A stretch of DNA of 64,000 nt from Cupriavidus numazuensis (GCF_905397435.1 NZ_CAJPVI010000017.1:62001-126000); one strand, 5' to 3'. Counted from the stretch's first letter, positions 37,714 to 46,895 are shown. The notes: a model not told the origin generated them from the sequence alone. Numbers and translations are program-made.

Positions 37714-38667
37714 ATGGGCACACTAAGCGTGCATGCCCTGACACGCCGGGTAGACCTCTTCACCCTCCGCTTGTTCCTGACTGTTGTGGACGAGCGCCAG
37801 ATCCGCCGTGCGGCGATCCGCGAGAACATTGCCGCGTCGGCGGCCACCAAGCGCATCCAGGACCTCGAGGAAATCGCCGGCGTCCAGCTGCTGGACCGCC
37901 AGCCGGGTGGCGTCGTTCCGAGCGCGGCAGGCGAGGTACTCGCGCGCCATGTGCGCCTGCTGTTCGAGAACCTGGAGGACATGCGCCGGGAGATCGGCGA
38001 GTTCTCGGACGGTGTGCGCGGGCACATCACGGTGGCCACCACGGGCTCGATCATCATCCAGTACCTGGCCCGCGAGATCGGCGAGTTTTCGCGCAATTTC
38101 CCGCTGGTCGACGTGGAGCTGAAGCAGGACGCCAACGCGAATGTCGTGCGCGCGGTCGTGTCGGGCGAGGCCGACGTTGCCATCTATGTTGCCAGCAAGC
38201 AGCCGGACGAGGACGCCCTCGATACCGTCGCCTACCGCACCGAGCGCCTGGTCGCGCTGGTGCCGCTCGGCCATGCGCTGGCCGACCAGCCGGACGTGGC
38301 CTTTGCCGACCTGCTGCGCGAGCCGTTTATCGGCATTCCGCCGTACACGACGCTGATGACCGACGCCCACCACGCCGCGCGCGCGTTGGGCCAGGCGCTG
38401 GAGCCGCGTTTCAGCGTTGGCAGCGTGGAGGCGGCGCGCAGCCTCGTGGAAGCGGGACTCGGCGTCACCATCCAGCCCGAATGCATGGTCTCGCTCGAAG
38501 CCAGCGCGCGCGTCGCCATGCTGCAACTCAAGGAGCCGTGGGCACTGCGCGGCGTGCATATCGGCACGCGGCGCGGCCGGACCCTGACCGCGGCGACGCG
38601 CGCGTTGATCCGCCAGCTTACCGAGCAGCCGGCGCCCGCCGGGAGCCCCTCGGACCACGGCAAGTAG
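37714..38667 (+). CDS. LysR family transcriptional regulator
   Basis: A 317-residue LysR protein. The helix-turn-helix is at about residues 20-60 (RLFLTVVDERQIRRAAIREN, then IAASAATKRIQDLEEIAGVQ), followed by the periplasmic-binding-like effector domain. ATG at 37714 follows CAAGGAGACCAAA. It lies upstream of the CitE/CoA-transferase operon, separated by an AraC-like gene, and is a candidate controller of that operon; regulation of the divergent Kef gene is the alternative. Confidence 0.88.
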   Translation: MGTLSVHALTRRVDLFTLRLFLTVVDERQIRRAAIRENIAASAATKRIQDLEEIAGVQLLDRQPGGVVPSAAGEVLARHVRLLFENLEDMRREIGEFSDGVRGHITVATTGSIIIQYLAREIGEFSRNFPLVDVELKQDANANVVRAVVSGEADVAIYVASKQPDEDALDTVAYRTERLVALVPLGHALADQPDVAFADLLREPFIGIPPYTTLMTDAHHAARALGQALEPRFSVGSVEAARSLVEAGLGVTIQPECMVSLEASARVAMLQLKEPWALRGVHIGTRRGRTLTAATRALIRQLTEQPAPAGSPSDHGK

Positions 38668-38760
38668 GAGCCCCAAGCCGCCCGGGCCGTGCGCCAGCGT
38701 GTGGCGCAGCTAAACGGTGCGTTCGGAAATTGCAGATGGTGCGCGGCCCGGTTAGCGGCG

Positions 38761-39411
38761 ATGATCGGTGCCGATATCCTGCTACCGACCGTTTTCCGAG
38801 TCTTCCGATCCACCATGCGCGTCCACCTGCAGTCCTACTCGCACGTCAGCCTGCATCGACTGTTCCTGGCGTTCCCGCTGACCATCGTGCCCACGCATGG
38901 CAGGTCTGTTGTCAGGCGGCGCGGCCACGAGCGGCTGCTGGTGCCGGGACACGAGGTCACGATCGAACCGTTCGAGACCGTCGACTTGCATCTGGACGGC
39001 AGCAGCGGCCAGCCGTCGTCGTGCACGTTCGAGATCCGGCGCGGCATGCCCGGCACGCCGCAGGATGCCTTGCACCACCGGATTTCCAGGCGCGTTTTCC
39101 TGCAGCCGCAGTATGCGTGGAGCGCCGGCTTCATCGCCGAACGGATCGACATGCCGGCATCGCAACTGCGCCGCCTGCTGTTCTCGCAAGGCACTGCGCT
39201 GACAGACCTTTGCCGCACGCAGCGACTCATGCGCCTGCTGTTCGAAGCCATGGCGGGCGACGTGGCCATGGCGGACCTGAAGCGGTTTGTCGGATGGCCA
39301 CCCAATGGTGATGTGGAGTCCGCTTTCTATGATCGCTTCGGTGTGTCCGTACAGACCGCGAGACGGCTGGCCAGTCATCGGGTCCCCGAACTGCGGCGGT
39401 CTATTGCCTGA
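38761..39411 (+). CDS. AraC-like helix-turn-helix regulator (short)
   Basis: A protein of about 216 residues with a beta-rich N-terminal part and an AraC-type C-terminal region: AGFIAERIDMPASQLRRLLF looks like the first helix-turn-helix and SAFYDRFGVSVQTARRL the second. It is shorter than the usual 280-300 residues. The start is uncertain: ATG at 38761 or 38815. It is on the same strand as the LysR gene and faces the CitE operon. Its effector is unknown. Confidence 0.65.
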   Translation: MIGADILLPTVFRVFRSTMRVHLQSYSHVSLHRLFLAFPLTIVPTHGRSVVRRRGHERLLVPGHEVTIEPFETVDLHLDGSSGQPSSCTFEIRRGMPGTPQDALHHRISRRVFLQPQYAWSAGFIAERIDMPASQLRRLLFSQGTALTDLCRTQRLMRLLFEAMAGDVAMADLKRFVGWPPNGDVESAFYDRFGVSVQTARRLASHRVPELRRSIA

Positions 39412-39921
39412 GCGCACCGCATCTCCCTGCAGCAACCCAAAAGCCAAAAGCCAATAGCCATTGGCAAAGCTGATCGCGAACGAATGCGTTCCGTACCCTG
39501 AGTGCGGTGCGTAGCGCATTGTCGCGTGCGACGTCTTCTCCGAATATGACTACGACTTCACGCAGGCCTAGGCCATGCGTGCGGCCATCGTCGTCCATGC
39601 ATTCCCACGCCACGGCGATTCGCGCTACGCGAATCGGTGATTCGCCAGTGACTACTTGAGCGCAAGCGGGAAGCTCAACTAGCATCAAGGCAATCGAACA
39701 GACAGATCCATACGGAGACAAGCAGAGCGGCTCGGCGAGCATCGCAGCCGTTCCGCAGCCCCAGCCCCGCGCGGCATCCATGCGTCCGCCGCGGCAGGCG
39801 ATCCGGGGGCGCGCGTCCTCAACCATCCGCGAATTCGAATCAGCCCGGGAAACCGGGCCTTTATGCAATCGACCATATATCTAACGTTTGTAAGGTAAAG
39901 ACAAATGACCAGGAGACATGC
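39412..39921. other. Long upstream region of the CitE operon, 510 bases
   Basis: No gene is called. It holds a 7-base tandem repeat (39439-39459), and an AT-rich segment (about 39870-39900) just before the first operon gene that likely contains the promoter. A 155-codon minus-strand frame across it has an odd Cys/Met-rich composition, no ribosome site and no family resemblance. Confidence 0.55.
39439..39459. repeat. Three 7-base tandem repeats (AAAAGCC, AAAAGCC, AATAGCC)
   Basis: Two exact copies of AAAAGCC and a third with one change stand head to tail, followed at once by ATTGGC. The tract is intergenic, 28 bases after the AraC-like stop. A second heptamer tract with another sequence is at 47331-47351. 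Confidence 0.8.
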
Positions 39922-40812
39922 ATGAGCACCCCTTCCATGAAGCCGGTCCGATCGATGCTGTTCGTGCCGGGCAACCGGCCGGAATGGATCGAGAAGTCCA
40001 TCACGTCGAAAGCCGACGCGCTGATCCTCGATCTGGAAGACAGCGTGCCCGCGGACCTGAAGGTCGAGGCGCGCGGCATCGTCCGCGCGAAGCTCGCGTG
40101 GCTGGCGCAGCAGGGCCAGCGCGTATTCGTGCGGATCAACCGCAGTCCGCACCTCTATGACTTCGAGGACATCGTTGCGGTCGTCGGCCCCCATGTCGAA
40201 GGCATCGTGATCTCGAAGCCGTGCGGGCCGGAGGACATCGATACCGTGTCGATGATGTTGTCCGAAGCCGAGTACCGCAACGGCACGGCGCTGGGCGCAA
40301 CACGCGTGATCCCGCTGCTGGAAACCGCTCGCTCGCTCGAGCTTGCCTACGAGATCGCGAAGCGCGACCGCGTCGCCGCAATCTGCGGCTGCACCGCGAA
40401 GAACGCCGATGTGGCCCGCGCACTCGGCTATGTCTGGACGCCGGAAGGGCGCGAGAGCCAGTACCTGAAGTCGCGTGCCGTGATGGCCGCGCGCGCTGCC
40501 GGCAAGCTGCCCATCGGCGGCGTGTGGCAGCAAGTGCGCGACCTTGACGGCCTGCGCCAGTCGTCGCTGCTGGACCGCAATCTCGGCATGAGCGGCGAGC
40601 TGGCGCTGCACCCGACCAATGTCGCCGTGATCAACGAGGTGTACAGCCCGTCGAAGGAAGAGGTCGCCTACTACCAGGGCATGATCGCCGCGCTCGAACA
40701 GGCACAGGCCACCGGCCGTGCCGCGACCATCTATGACGGCGAGCACATCGACATCGCCCACGTGAAGACCGCGCGCGAGATCGTCGCGCTTGCCGAATCG
40801 TTCAACGCCTGA
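39922..40812 (+). CDS. HpcH/HpaI aldolase / citrate lyase beta-like acyl-CoA lyase
   Basis: A 296-residue CitE-type TIM barrel. The motifs SMLFVPGNRPEWI, LILDLEDSVP (residues 35-44) and VRINR (Arg71) carry the Mg and acyl-CoA site; AICGCTAKNADVARALGY follows. Relatives without a CitF partner are malyl-CoA or citramalyl-CoA lyases. No citDFG genes are here, and a MaoC hydratase, acyl-CoA dehydrogenase and CoA-transferases follow, so (S)-citramalyl-CoA or beta-methylmalyl-CoA cleavage is the best guess. The N-terminus follows CAGGAGACATGC. Confidence 0.88.
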   Translation: MSTPSMKPVRSMLFVPGNRPEWIEKSITSKADALILDLEDSVPADLKVEARGIVRAKLAWLAQQGQRVFVRINRSPHLYDFEDIVAVVGPHVEGIVISKPCGPEDIDTVSMMLSEAEYRNGTALGATRVIPLLETARSLELAYEIAKRDRVAAICGCTAKNADVARALGYVWTPEGRESQYLKSRAVMAARAAGKLPIGGVWQQVRDLDGLRQSSLLDRNLGMSGELALHPTNVAVINEVYSPSKEEVAYYQGMIAALEQAQATGRAATIYDGEHIDIAHVKTAREIVALAESFNA

Positions 40813-40833
40813 ATTCCAGAAGGAGACATCAAG

Positions 40834-41289
40834 ATGGCCGGACTTTATTTCGAAGATTGCCGTGAAGGCCTGGTGGTCGAACACGCGATCCGCAGGACCG
40901 TCACCGAGACGGACAACATCCTGTTTTCCGCGATGACCTACAACTGCGCGCCGCTGCATATCGATGCCGAGTACTGCAAGGATTCCCTCTACGGCCAGCG
41001 GCTTGTGAACAGCATGTTCCTGCTGGCGCTCGTGGCCGGTGTCACGGTCTACGAGACCACGCTCGGCACCACGCTGGGCAACCTGGGTTTCCAGGAGATC
41101 AAGTTCCCGAAGCCGACGTTCCATGGCGACACCATTCGCGTGCGCACCGAGATCGTCAATGCGCGCCTGTCGAAGAGCCGCAATGACTCGGGCATCGTGA
41201 CGTTCCGCCATGTCGGCCTGAACCAGCGCGACGAGGAAGTCTGCGTGGCGGTCCGCACGGGCCTGATGAAACTGCGCCCGCAACAGTAA
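40834..41289 (+). CDS. MaoC-like acyl-CoA hydratase
   Basis: A 151-residue hot-dog protein. The hydratase motif reads MTYNCAPLHIDAEY: His42 is kept but the usual catalytic Asp is Asn37 and the next Asn is Ala39. This variant occurs in hydratases acting on dicarboxyl-CoAs, so loss of function should not be assumed. It lies 21 bases after the CitE-like gene. Hydration of mesaconyl-CoA or itaconyl-CoA before CitE cleavage is the likely role. Confidence 0.85.
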   Translation: MAGLYFEDCREGLVVEHAIRRTVTETDNILFSAMTYNCAPLHIDAEYCKDSLYGQRLVNSMFLLALVAGVTVYETTLGTTLGNLGFQEIKFPKPTFHGDTIRVRTEIVNARLSKSRNDSGIVTFRHVGLNQRDEEVCVAVRTGLMKLRPQQ

Positions 41290-41316
41290 GCCGGCACGAC
41301 AAAACGGAGAACGAAT

Positions 41317-42510
41317 ATGGCAGAAATCATTTCCTCGTCCTACGCCGCGCGGCTCGAGCGCGAGCAGCACCTTGGCGAAGTCCGCGAGGCCGCACGCACG
41401 CTGGCGAACCGGTTCCCGCATGCGTACTGGCGCGAATGCGACAAGGAAGAGCAGTACCCGTGGGACTTCGTCAAGGCGTTCGCCGAAGCGGGCTGGATGG
41501 GCATCATGATGCCCGAGGAGTACGGCGGCATGGGCCTGGGCCTGACCGAGGCGGCCGTGATGCTGCAGGAGATCGGCGCGTCGGGCGCGGGCATGAGCGG
41601 CGCCTCGGCCATCCACTTCTATGTCTTCCCGCCGGCGCCGATCCTGCGCCACGGCTCCGAAGAGATGAAGAAGCGCTACCTGCCCGCACTGGCGCGCGGT
41701 GAATTGCTGATGGCATTCGGCGTGACCGAGCCGACGTCGGGCGTGGATACCTCGCGCATCCGCACACGCGCCGAGAAGAAGGGCGACCGCTGGGTCATCA
41801 ACGGCCAGAAAGTGTGGAGTACGAACGCACAGAACGCAACCAAGTACCTGATCCTGGCGCGCACGTCGCCGCGCGACGAGAAGCGTCCGCTCGATGGCAT
41901 GACGCTGTTCTTTGCCGACATGGACCGCAAGCACTGCGATGTGCGCGTGATCGACAAGCTGGGCCGTGCCGCGGTGGACTCCAACGAGGTCTTCATCGAC
42001 GGTCTCGAAGTGCCGGAAGAGAACGTCGTCGGCGAAGTTGGCAAGGGCTTCTACTACCTGCTCGACGGCCTGAACCCGGAGCGCGTGGTGGTGGGCATGG
42101 AAGGCATCGGCATCGGCCGCGCGGCGCTGGACCTGGCCGTGGAATACGCGAATTCGCGCGTGATCTTCGACCGTCCGATCGGCAAGAACCAGGCCGTCGC
42201 GCATCCGCTGGCCGAGTGCTGGATGCGGCTGACGGCCGCCGAATCCGTCGCGCTGAAAGCGGCCGAACTGTACGACAACTTCCAGCCGTGCGGCGCGGAA
42301 GCCAACACCGCCAAGTACCTGGGCGCGGAGGCCGGCTTCCTGGCGTGCGATCAGGCGATGCAGACGCATGGCGGCTATGCCTACGCCAAGGAGTATCACA
42401 TCGAGCGCTTGTGGCGCGAGGTGCGGCTGTTGCGCCTGGCGCCGATCTCGCAGGAGATGGTCTGCAACTACATTTCCAACAAGGTGCTCGGGCTGCCGAA
42501 GTCGTACTGA
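41317..42510 (+). CDS. Acyl-CoA dehydrogenase family protein
   Basis: A 397-residue flavoprotein. FGVTEPTSGVDTSRIRTRAE is the flavin-binding strand and QTHGGYAYAKEYHIERLWRE the C-terminal helix. The place of the catalytic Glu in medium-chain enzymes (YEGT) reads LAPISQ, so another acid must act as base or the enzyme differs in chemistry. It lies between the MaoC gene and a class III CoA-transferase gene; oxidation of a methylsuccinyl-CoA-like substrate would fit. Confidence 0.88.
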   Translation: MAEIISSSYAARLEREQHLGEVREAARTLANRFPHAYWRECDKEEQYPWDFVKAFAEAGWMGIMMPEEYGGMGLGLTEAAVMLQEIGASGAGMSGASAIHFYVFPPAPILRHGSEEMKKRYLPALARGELLMAFGVTEPTSGVDTSRIRTRAEKKGDRWVINGQKVWSTNAQNATKYLILARTSPRDEKRPLDGMTLFFADMDRKHCDVRVIDKLGRAAVDSNEVFIDGLEVPEENVVGEVGKGFYYLLDGLNPERVVVGMEGIGIGRAALDLAVEYANSRVIFDRPIGKNQAVAHPLAECWMRLTAAESVALKAAELYDNFQPCGAEANTAKYLGAEAGFLACDQAMQTHGGYAYAKEYHIERLWREVRLLRLAPISQEMVCNYISNKVLGLPKSY

Positions 42511-42572
42511 GGCAGGAAGCTGGCAGTTGCCCGGCCGCGAGGCGGCCGGGCCGATAACAAAAGGAGACAGCC

Positions 42573-43817
42573 GTGGCAGCAGAACAATCGCGCCCGCTGG
42601 AAGGCATTCGGGTCCTGGACCTGACCGTGGCGCTTGCCGGGCCGTATGGCTCGATGATGCTCGGTGGCATGGGCGCGGAAGTGATTCGCGTGGAAGCGCC
42701 CGGCGGCGGCGACATCGCGCGCACGAATCCACCATTCGTGGGTGGTCAGGGCATCCACTTCGGCAAGCGCGAGGATGACGAGGTATCGCTGACGATCCTG
42801 AACCGCGCGCGCAACAAGAAGAGCATCACGCTCGACCTGAAGTCCGAACACGGCCGCGAGCTGTTCATGCGGCTGGTCGAGGAATCGGACGTCGTGATCG
42901 AAAACTACAGCGAAGGCACGACCGCCAAGCTCGGGGTGGACTACGAACGGGTCCGCCAGCGCAATCCGCGCATCGTCTACGCGTCGATCAAGGCGATGGG
43001 CGAGCCGAGCGCGTTCCCCGGGCTGAAGGGCATGGACATCATCGTCCAGGCGCTCAGCGGCATCATGGAAGTGACCGGCTACGCCGACGGGCCGCCCACG
43101 CGCTGCGGCCTGCCGATTGCCGATCTGGTGACGCCGATGTATGCGGTCAACGGCATCCTGGCCGCGCTGATCCATCGTGGCCGCACCGGCGTCGGGCAGC
43201 GTGTGCAGGTGTCGATGCTGGACTGCCTGGCTTCGTGGGTGGCCGAAGAGCATTTCGACGTCATGGGGCGTGAGGGCTATCCGAGCCGCACTGGCAACTA
43301 CCACGACCGGCTGGCGCCGTTCGGCGTGTACCAGACCCGCGACGGCCATGTGGCAATCGTGGCGTTCCAGCCGGACTGGATGCGCGGACTGCTCGATGCG
43401 GTCGGCCAGCCGGAACTGCTGGACGACCCGCGCTTCAGCACCCGCGGCCCGCGCATGCGCAATGCCAGCGAACTGAACGCGGTCATCGAAGCCTGGACCA
43501 GGCAGCACAGCACGCGCGAGGTGGTCGGCGAACTGCTCGACAAGCGCGGCGTACCGTGCGCGCCGGTGCGTACGCCGACACAGGTGCTGCACGACCGTCG
43601 CCTGCATGACAGCGGCGCGGTGATGGATCTGGTCCATCCCGAGTTCGGGCCGATCGGTGCGGTAGGCATGGGCCTGCCGATCCGCTTCTCGGCCACGCCC
43701 TCGCAGTTCGACCAGCCGGCCATGGCGCTCGGCGCGGCGAATGCGGAGATCTATGGCGGGCTGCTGAAGCTGAGTCCGCAGGAGATCGCGGCGCTCGAGG
43801 AAGTGGGCGTGGTTTAA
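42573..43817 (+). CDS. CaiB/BaiF family CoA-transferase
   Basis: A 414-residue class III CoA-transferase starting with GTG behind AAGGAGACAGCC. LEGIRVLDLTVALAGPYGSM is the family N-terminus and the catalytic Asp155 is in GMDIIVQALSGIMEVTG. PIADLVTPMYAVNGILAALI follows. It moves CoA between acids, usually from succinyl-CoA or another acyl-CoA, and probably activates the substrate of this operon. Confidence 0.9.
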   Translation: MAAEQSRPLEGIRVLDLTVALAGPYGSMMLGGMGAEVIRVEAPGGGDIARTNPPFVGGQGIHFGKREDDEVSLTILNRARNKKSITLDLKSEHGRELFMRLVEESDVVIENYSEGTTAKLGVDYERVRQRNPRIVYASIKAMGEPSAFPGLKGMDIIVQALSGIMEVTGYADGPPTRCGLPIADLVTPMYAVNGILAALIHRGRTGVGQRVQVSMLDCLASWVAEEHFDVMGREGYPSRTGNYHDRLAPFGVYQTRDGHVAIVAFQPDWMRGLLDAVGQPELLDDPRFSTRGPRMRNASELNAVIEAWTRQHSTREVVGELLDKRGVPCAPVRTPTQVLHDRRLHDSGAVMDLVHPEFGPIGAVGMGLPIRFSATPSQFDQPAMALGAANAEIYGGLLKLSPQEIAALEEVGVV

Positions 43818-43862
43818 GGCAGCCAGTGCCGAACCGCAAGCACCAACACAAGGAGACAGAAA

Positions 43863-45038
43863 TTGGGACCGCTTCAAGGAGTGCGGATCGTGGAACTGGC
43901 AGGGATTGGCCCGGCGCCGTTCTGCGCGATGCTGCTGGCCGACCTCGGCGCGACCGTGATCCGTGTCGATCGCAAGGAGCCGTCGGGACTCGGCCTGTCG
44001 CGCCCGCTGCAGTTCGACCTCGTGCTGCGCAACCGCAAGTCGATCCGTGTCGATCTCAAGGACCCGGCTGGCCTGGAGTTGGTTCGCGCGCTGATCGACA
44101 AGGCCGACGCGCTGATCGAAGGCTTCCGTCCGGGCGTGACCGAGCGCCTTGGCCTTGGTCCTGATGCATGTCTGGCCCGTAATCCAAAGCTCGTCTACGG
44201 GCGGCTGACCGGCTGGGGTCAGGACGGGCCGCTCGCGCAGTCGGCAGGCCATGACATCAACTACATTGCGATCACCGGGCTGCTGAGTGCAATCGGACGG
44301 GCAGGACAGGCGCCGACGGCGCCGCTCAATGTCGTCGGCGACTATGCGGGCGGCTCGGTGTATGCGGCGCTCGGCATTGTCAGCGCGCTCCTGGAAGCGC
44401 GTTCGTCGGGCAAGGGGCAGGTCGTCGATGCGGCAATCGCCGATGGCGTTGCTTCGCTGCTGACCATCCAGACGGGCCTGCGCGCGGCCGGACTGGTCGG
44501 GCCCGAGCGGGGCACCAATCTGCTCGATACCGGCGCCCCGTTCTACGACACCTACGAATGCGCCGATGGCAAGTACATCTCCATCGGGCCAATCGAAGCG
44601 AAGTTCTACCGGCTGCTGCTGGACCGCATCGGACTCGATGCGCCCGAGCTGGCCAATCCCGAAGACCGTGCCAGCTGGCCCGCCGCGCGGCGCTTGTTTG
44701 CCGCCCACTTCAAGACCCGGACGCGTGCGCAGTGGACCGAACTGCTGGAAGGCACCGATGCCTGCTTTGCGCCTGTGCTGGACCTGGACGAGGCCGTTGC
44801 GCATCCGCACCTGAAAGCGCGCGGGACCTTTGTCGAGGTGGGCGGCGTCATGCAGCCGGCGCCGGCGCCGCGCTTCTCGCGCACGCGGCCGGCAGAACCG
44901 CGGCCGCCCGCCGCCATCACTGCGGAAAACGAGGCCGCCGCACTTGCTGAATGGTTCGCGCCAGACGAACTTGCCGCGCTGGCCGCCGCGAGCGCGGGCG
45001 GGGCCGCCAGACAAAACCAACTGGAGACTATGAAATGA
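43863..45038 (+). CDS. Alpha-methylacyl-CoA racemase-type CaiB/BaiF enzyme
   Basis: A 391-residue family III protein starting with TTG behind AAGGAGACAGAAA. It carries the racemase triad with the same spacing as mycobacterial MCR: His130 in SAGHDINYIAITG, Asp160 in LNVVGDYAGGS and Glu245 in IGPIEAKFY. The expected reaction is epimerisation of a 2-methylacyl-CoA. That fits an operon that also encodes an acyl-CoA dehydrogenase, whose substrate would need one stereochemistry. Its stop overlaps the next start. Confidence 0.87.
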   Translation: MGPLQGVRIVELAGIGPAPFCAMLLADLGATVIRVDRKEPSGLGLSRPLQFDLVLRNRKSIRVDLKDPAGLELVRALIDKADALIEGFRPGVTERLGLGPDACLARNPKLVYGRLTGWGQDGPLAQSAGHDINYIAITGLLSAIGRAGQAPTAPLNVVGDYAGGSVYAALGIVSALLEARSSGKGQVVDAAIADGVASLLTIQTGLRAAGLVGPERGTNLLDTGAPFYDTYECADGKYISIGPIEAKFYRLLLDRIGLDAPELANPEDRASWPAARRLFAAHFKTRTRAQWTELLEGTDACFAPVLDLDEAVAHPHLKARGTFVEVGGVMQPAPAPRFSRTRPAEPRPPAAITAENEAAALAEWFAPDELAALAAASAGGAARQNQLETMK

Positions 45039-46009
45039 TTTCACGCCGTACCTGCCTGCTGTTGCTACCGGCGCTGCCGGCGCTGGCATCGCTGCCTCTG
45101 TCGGCGCGCGCGCAAACGTACCCGTCCCGCCCGGTGCGCTTTGTCGTACCCGTGAGTCCAGGCTCGGGCTCCGATATCGTGGCGCGCTACATGAGCGCGG
45201 AACTGTCGCGCTCGCTCGGCGGCACGTTCGTGGTCGAGAACCGCCTTGGCGCGAGCGGGATCATCGGCACGGATTTCGTGGCCAAGGCGCCCGCCGACGG
45301 CTATTCGATCCTGTTCAGCTATGCGGCGCACTACTCGAACCAATTCGTCGAGAAGACCCCATACGACGCGGTCAGCGACTTTGACCCGATCGCCAGGCTG
45401 GCCACGTCGGCCATGGTGCTGGTCACCGCCGCCAACTCCCCCTACCGCACGGTGCAGGACTTCATTGCCGCCGCGAAGCGCAAGCCGGGTGGCCTGTCCT
45501 ATGGCTCTCCCGGCAACGGCACCACGGCACACATGGCCGCGGCGCTGATGAGCAGCAAGGCGGGTATCCAGATGACGCACGTGCCGTACAAGGCGCCGTC
45601 GCAGGTCGTGGTCGATGTCGCGGGCGGGCAGCTCGACGTGGGCTTCGGCGGCGTGGCGACATCGCTGCCGCTGGTAAAGGCCGGACGGCTGCGGGTGCTT
45701 GCCGTCACCAGCCTGCGCCGGTCGACCTACTTCCCGGATGCGCCGACCATGGACGAGGTCGGCCTGAAGGGCTATGAACTCGTGTCGCCGATCTGGGCGC
45801 TGGCCCGCCGCGGTACGCCGCCGGCCATCATCGCGCAGTTGTCCGATGCGTTGACGAAGGCCGCCGCGACGCCCGGCTTCAAGACGTTCTGCCATGAACA
45901 AGGCCTGGAAGTCGATATCCAGGATGCCGCGACGGCGCGCGCAAGAGCCCCGCTTGAACTGGAGCGGTGGAAGAAGCTCGTGGCACTGAGCCAGACGAAA
46001 TCAGGCTGA
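45035..46009 (+). CDS. Bug family (TctC-like) substrate-binding protein
   Basis: A 324-residue periplasmic binding protein with a signal peptide (MISRRTCLLLLPALPALASL, cleavage near ARAQ). Bug motifs are VRFVVPVSPGSGSDIVARYM, VVENRLGASGIIGTDFVAK and YFPDAPTMDEVGLKGYE. The ATG overlaps the racemase stop by four bases, so it is co-translated. No TctA/TctB genes follow, leaving the permease unknown. The ligand is probably the acid degraded by this operon. Confidence 0.92.
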   Translation: MISRRTCLLLLPALPALASLPLSARAQTYPSRPVRFVVPVSPGSGSDIVARYMSAELSRSLGGTFVVENRLGASGIIGTDFVAKAPADGYSILFSYAAHYSNQFVEKTPYDAVSDFDPIARLATSAMVLVTAANSPYRTVQDFIAAAKRKPGGLSYGSPGNGTTAHMAAALMSSKAGIQMTHVPYKAPSQVVVDVAGGQLDVGFGGVATSLPLVKAGRLRVLAVTSLRRSTYFPDAPTMDEVGLKGYELVSPIWALARRGTPPAIIAQLSDALTKAAATPGFKTFCHEQGLEVDIQDAATARARAPLELERWKKLVALSQTKSG

Positions 46010-46022
46010 TTGGAGGAAAACC

Positions 46023-46865
46023 ATGCTGCACACCAACGTTACCAGCGGCGCTGCCGGTCGGCCCGCCGTTGAAGCGGCCCGCCGTGTGGCGCCTCGACGT
46101 GACGACCGGCATGGCGATGCCCGGATTGTGCCGCTGGCCCGCGGACTCGCCATGCTGTCGACGTTCAGTCCGGAGCAACAGTGGCTCGGCAGCCAGGAGA
46201 TCGCCGAGCGTACCGGCGTGCCCGCGCCCACGGTGTCGCGGATGCTCGCGTCCATGACCACGCTCGGTTACCTTCACTACGACAGCGGACGCCGCAAGTA
46301 CCGGCTGGCGGCTGCGTCGCTGTCGCTCGGCTACGCCGCGATCGCGGATGCGGAGGCACCGGGGGCCGTCCGCGCCGAAATGCGCAGGTTTGCTGAGGGA
46401 ACCGACACCTACATGATCCTCGGTACGCGCGACAAGCTCGATGTGAGCGTGCTGGAGACGCAGGTCGGCGAGCAGGCCGTGCTTGACCTGCAACTCAGCG
46501 CCGGCAGCCGGCTTGCGATCGCCTCGTGCCCGATGGGCTGGGCGTTGCTGGCAGCGCTGCCGGAGCAGGAGCGCTTCTATCTCGAGGATCATCTGGAGCG
46601 CCGCAGCGGCCGCGACTGGCCCGTGCTGAGGCGCCGCATGGCCGAAGGCATGTCGCAACTGCTGCGGCAGGGCTTCTGCACATCGCTCGCGGACGAGAAG
46701 GCAGGCCTGGTGTCGGTGGCCGTTCCCGTCCAGGTGCCGGATCACCCGCCGGCAGTGCTGGCGTGCGTGGGCCGAAGCGGCAGCATGCCTCGTGCGCGCG
46801 TCGAGCGCGATCTCGGCCCCCGCCTGGCTGACACGGCGCGGACGTTGCAGGGTATGCAGTGTTAA
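46023..46865 (+). CDS. IclR family transcriptional regulator
   Basis: A 280-residue IclR protein. The winged helix is at about residues 38-95 (LARGLAMLSTFSPEQQWLGS, then QEIAERTGVPAPTVSRMLAS), followed by the GAF-like effector domain. It lies 14 bases after the Bug gene, behind TGGAGGAAAACC, so it is the last gene of the operon and probably controls it in response to a pathway acid or CoA ester. Confidence 0.92.
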   Translation: MLHTNVTSGAAGRPAVEAARRVAPRRDDRHGDARIVPLARGLAMLSTFSPEQQWLGSQEIAERTGVPAPTVSRMLASMTTLGYLHYDSGRRKYRLAAASLSLGYAAIADAEAPGAVRAEMRRFAEGTDTYMILGTRDKLDVSVLETQVGEQAVLDLQLSAGSRLAIASCPMGWALLAALPEQERFYLEDHLERRSGRDWPVLRRRMAEGMSQLLRQGFCTSLADEKAGLVSVAVPVQVPDHPPAVLACVGRSGSMPRARVERDLGPRLADTARTLQGMQC

Positions 46866-46895
46866 GCGCACCGCGCAACCCTTCAACCCTTCACG

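Noticed and set aside
40834..41289. Idea that the MaoC protein is inactive because Asp is replaced by Asn in the hydratase motif
   Set aside because: The His and overall motif are kept, and variants of this motif occur in hydratases for dicarboxyl-CoAs, so a loss-of-function claim is not supported.
39685..42735. A 1016-codon minus-strand frame opposite the CitE-like to CoA-transferase genes
   Set aside because: It covers several real plus-strand genes with clear active sites and own ribosome sites; its translation has no domain signal.
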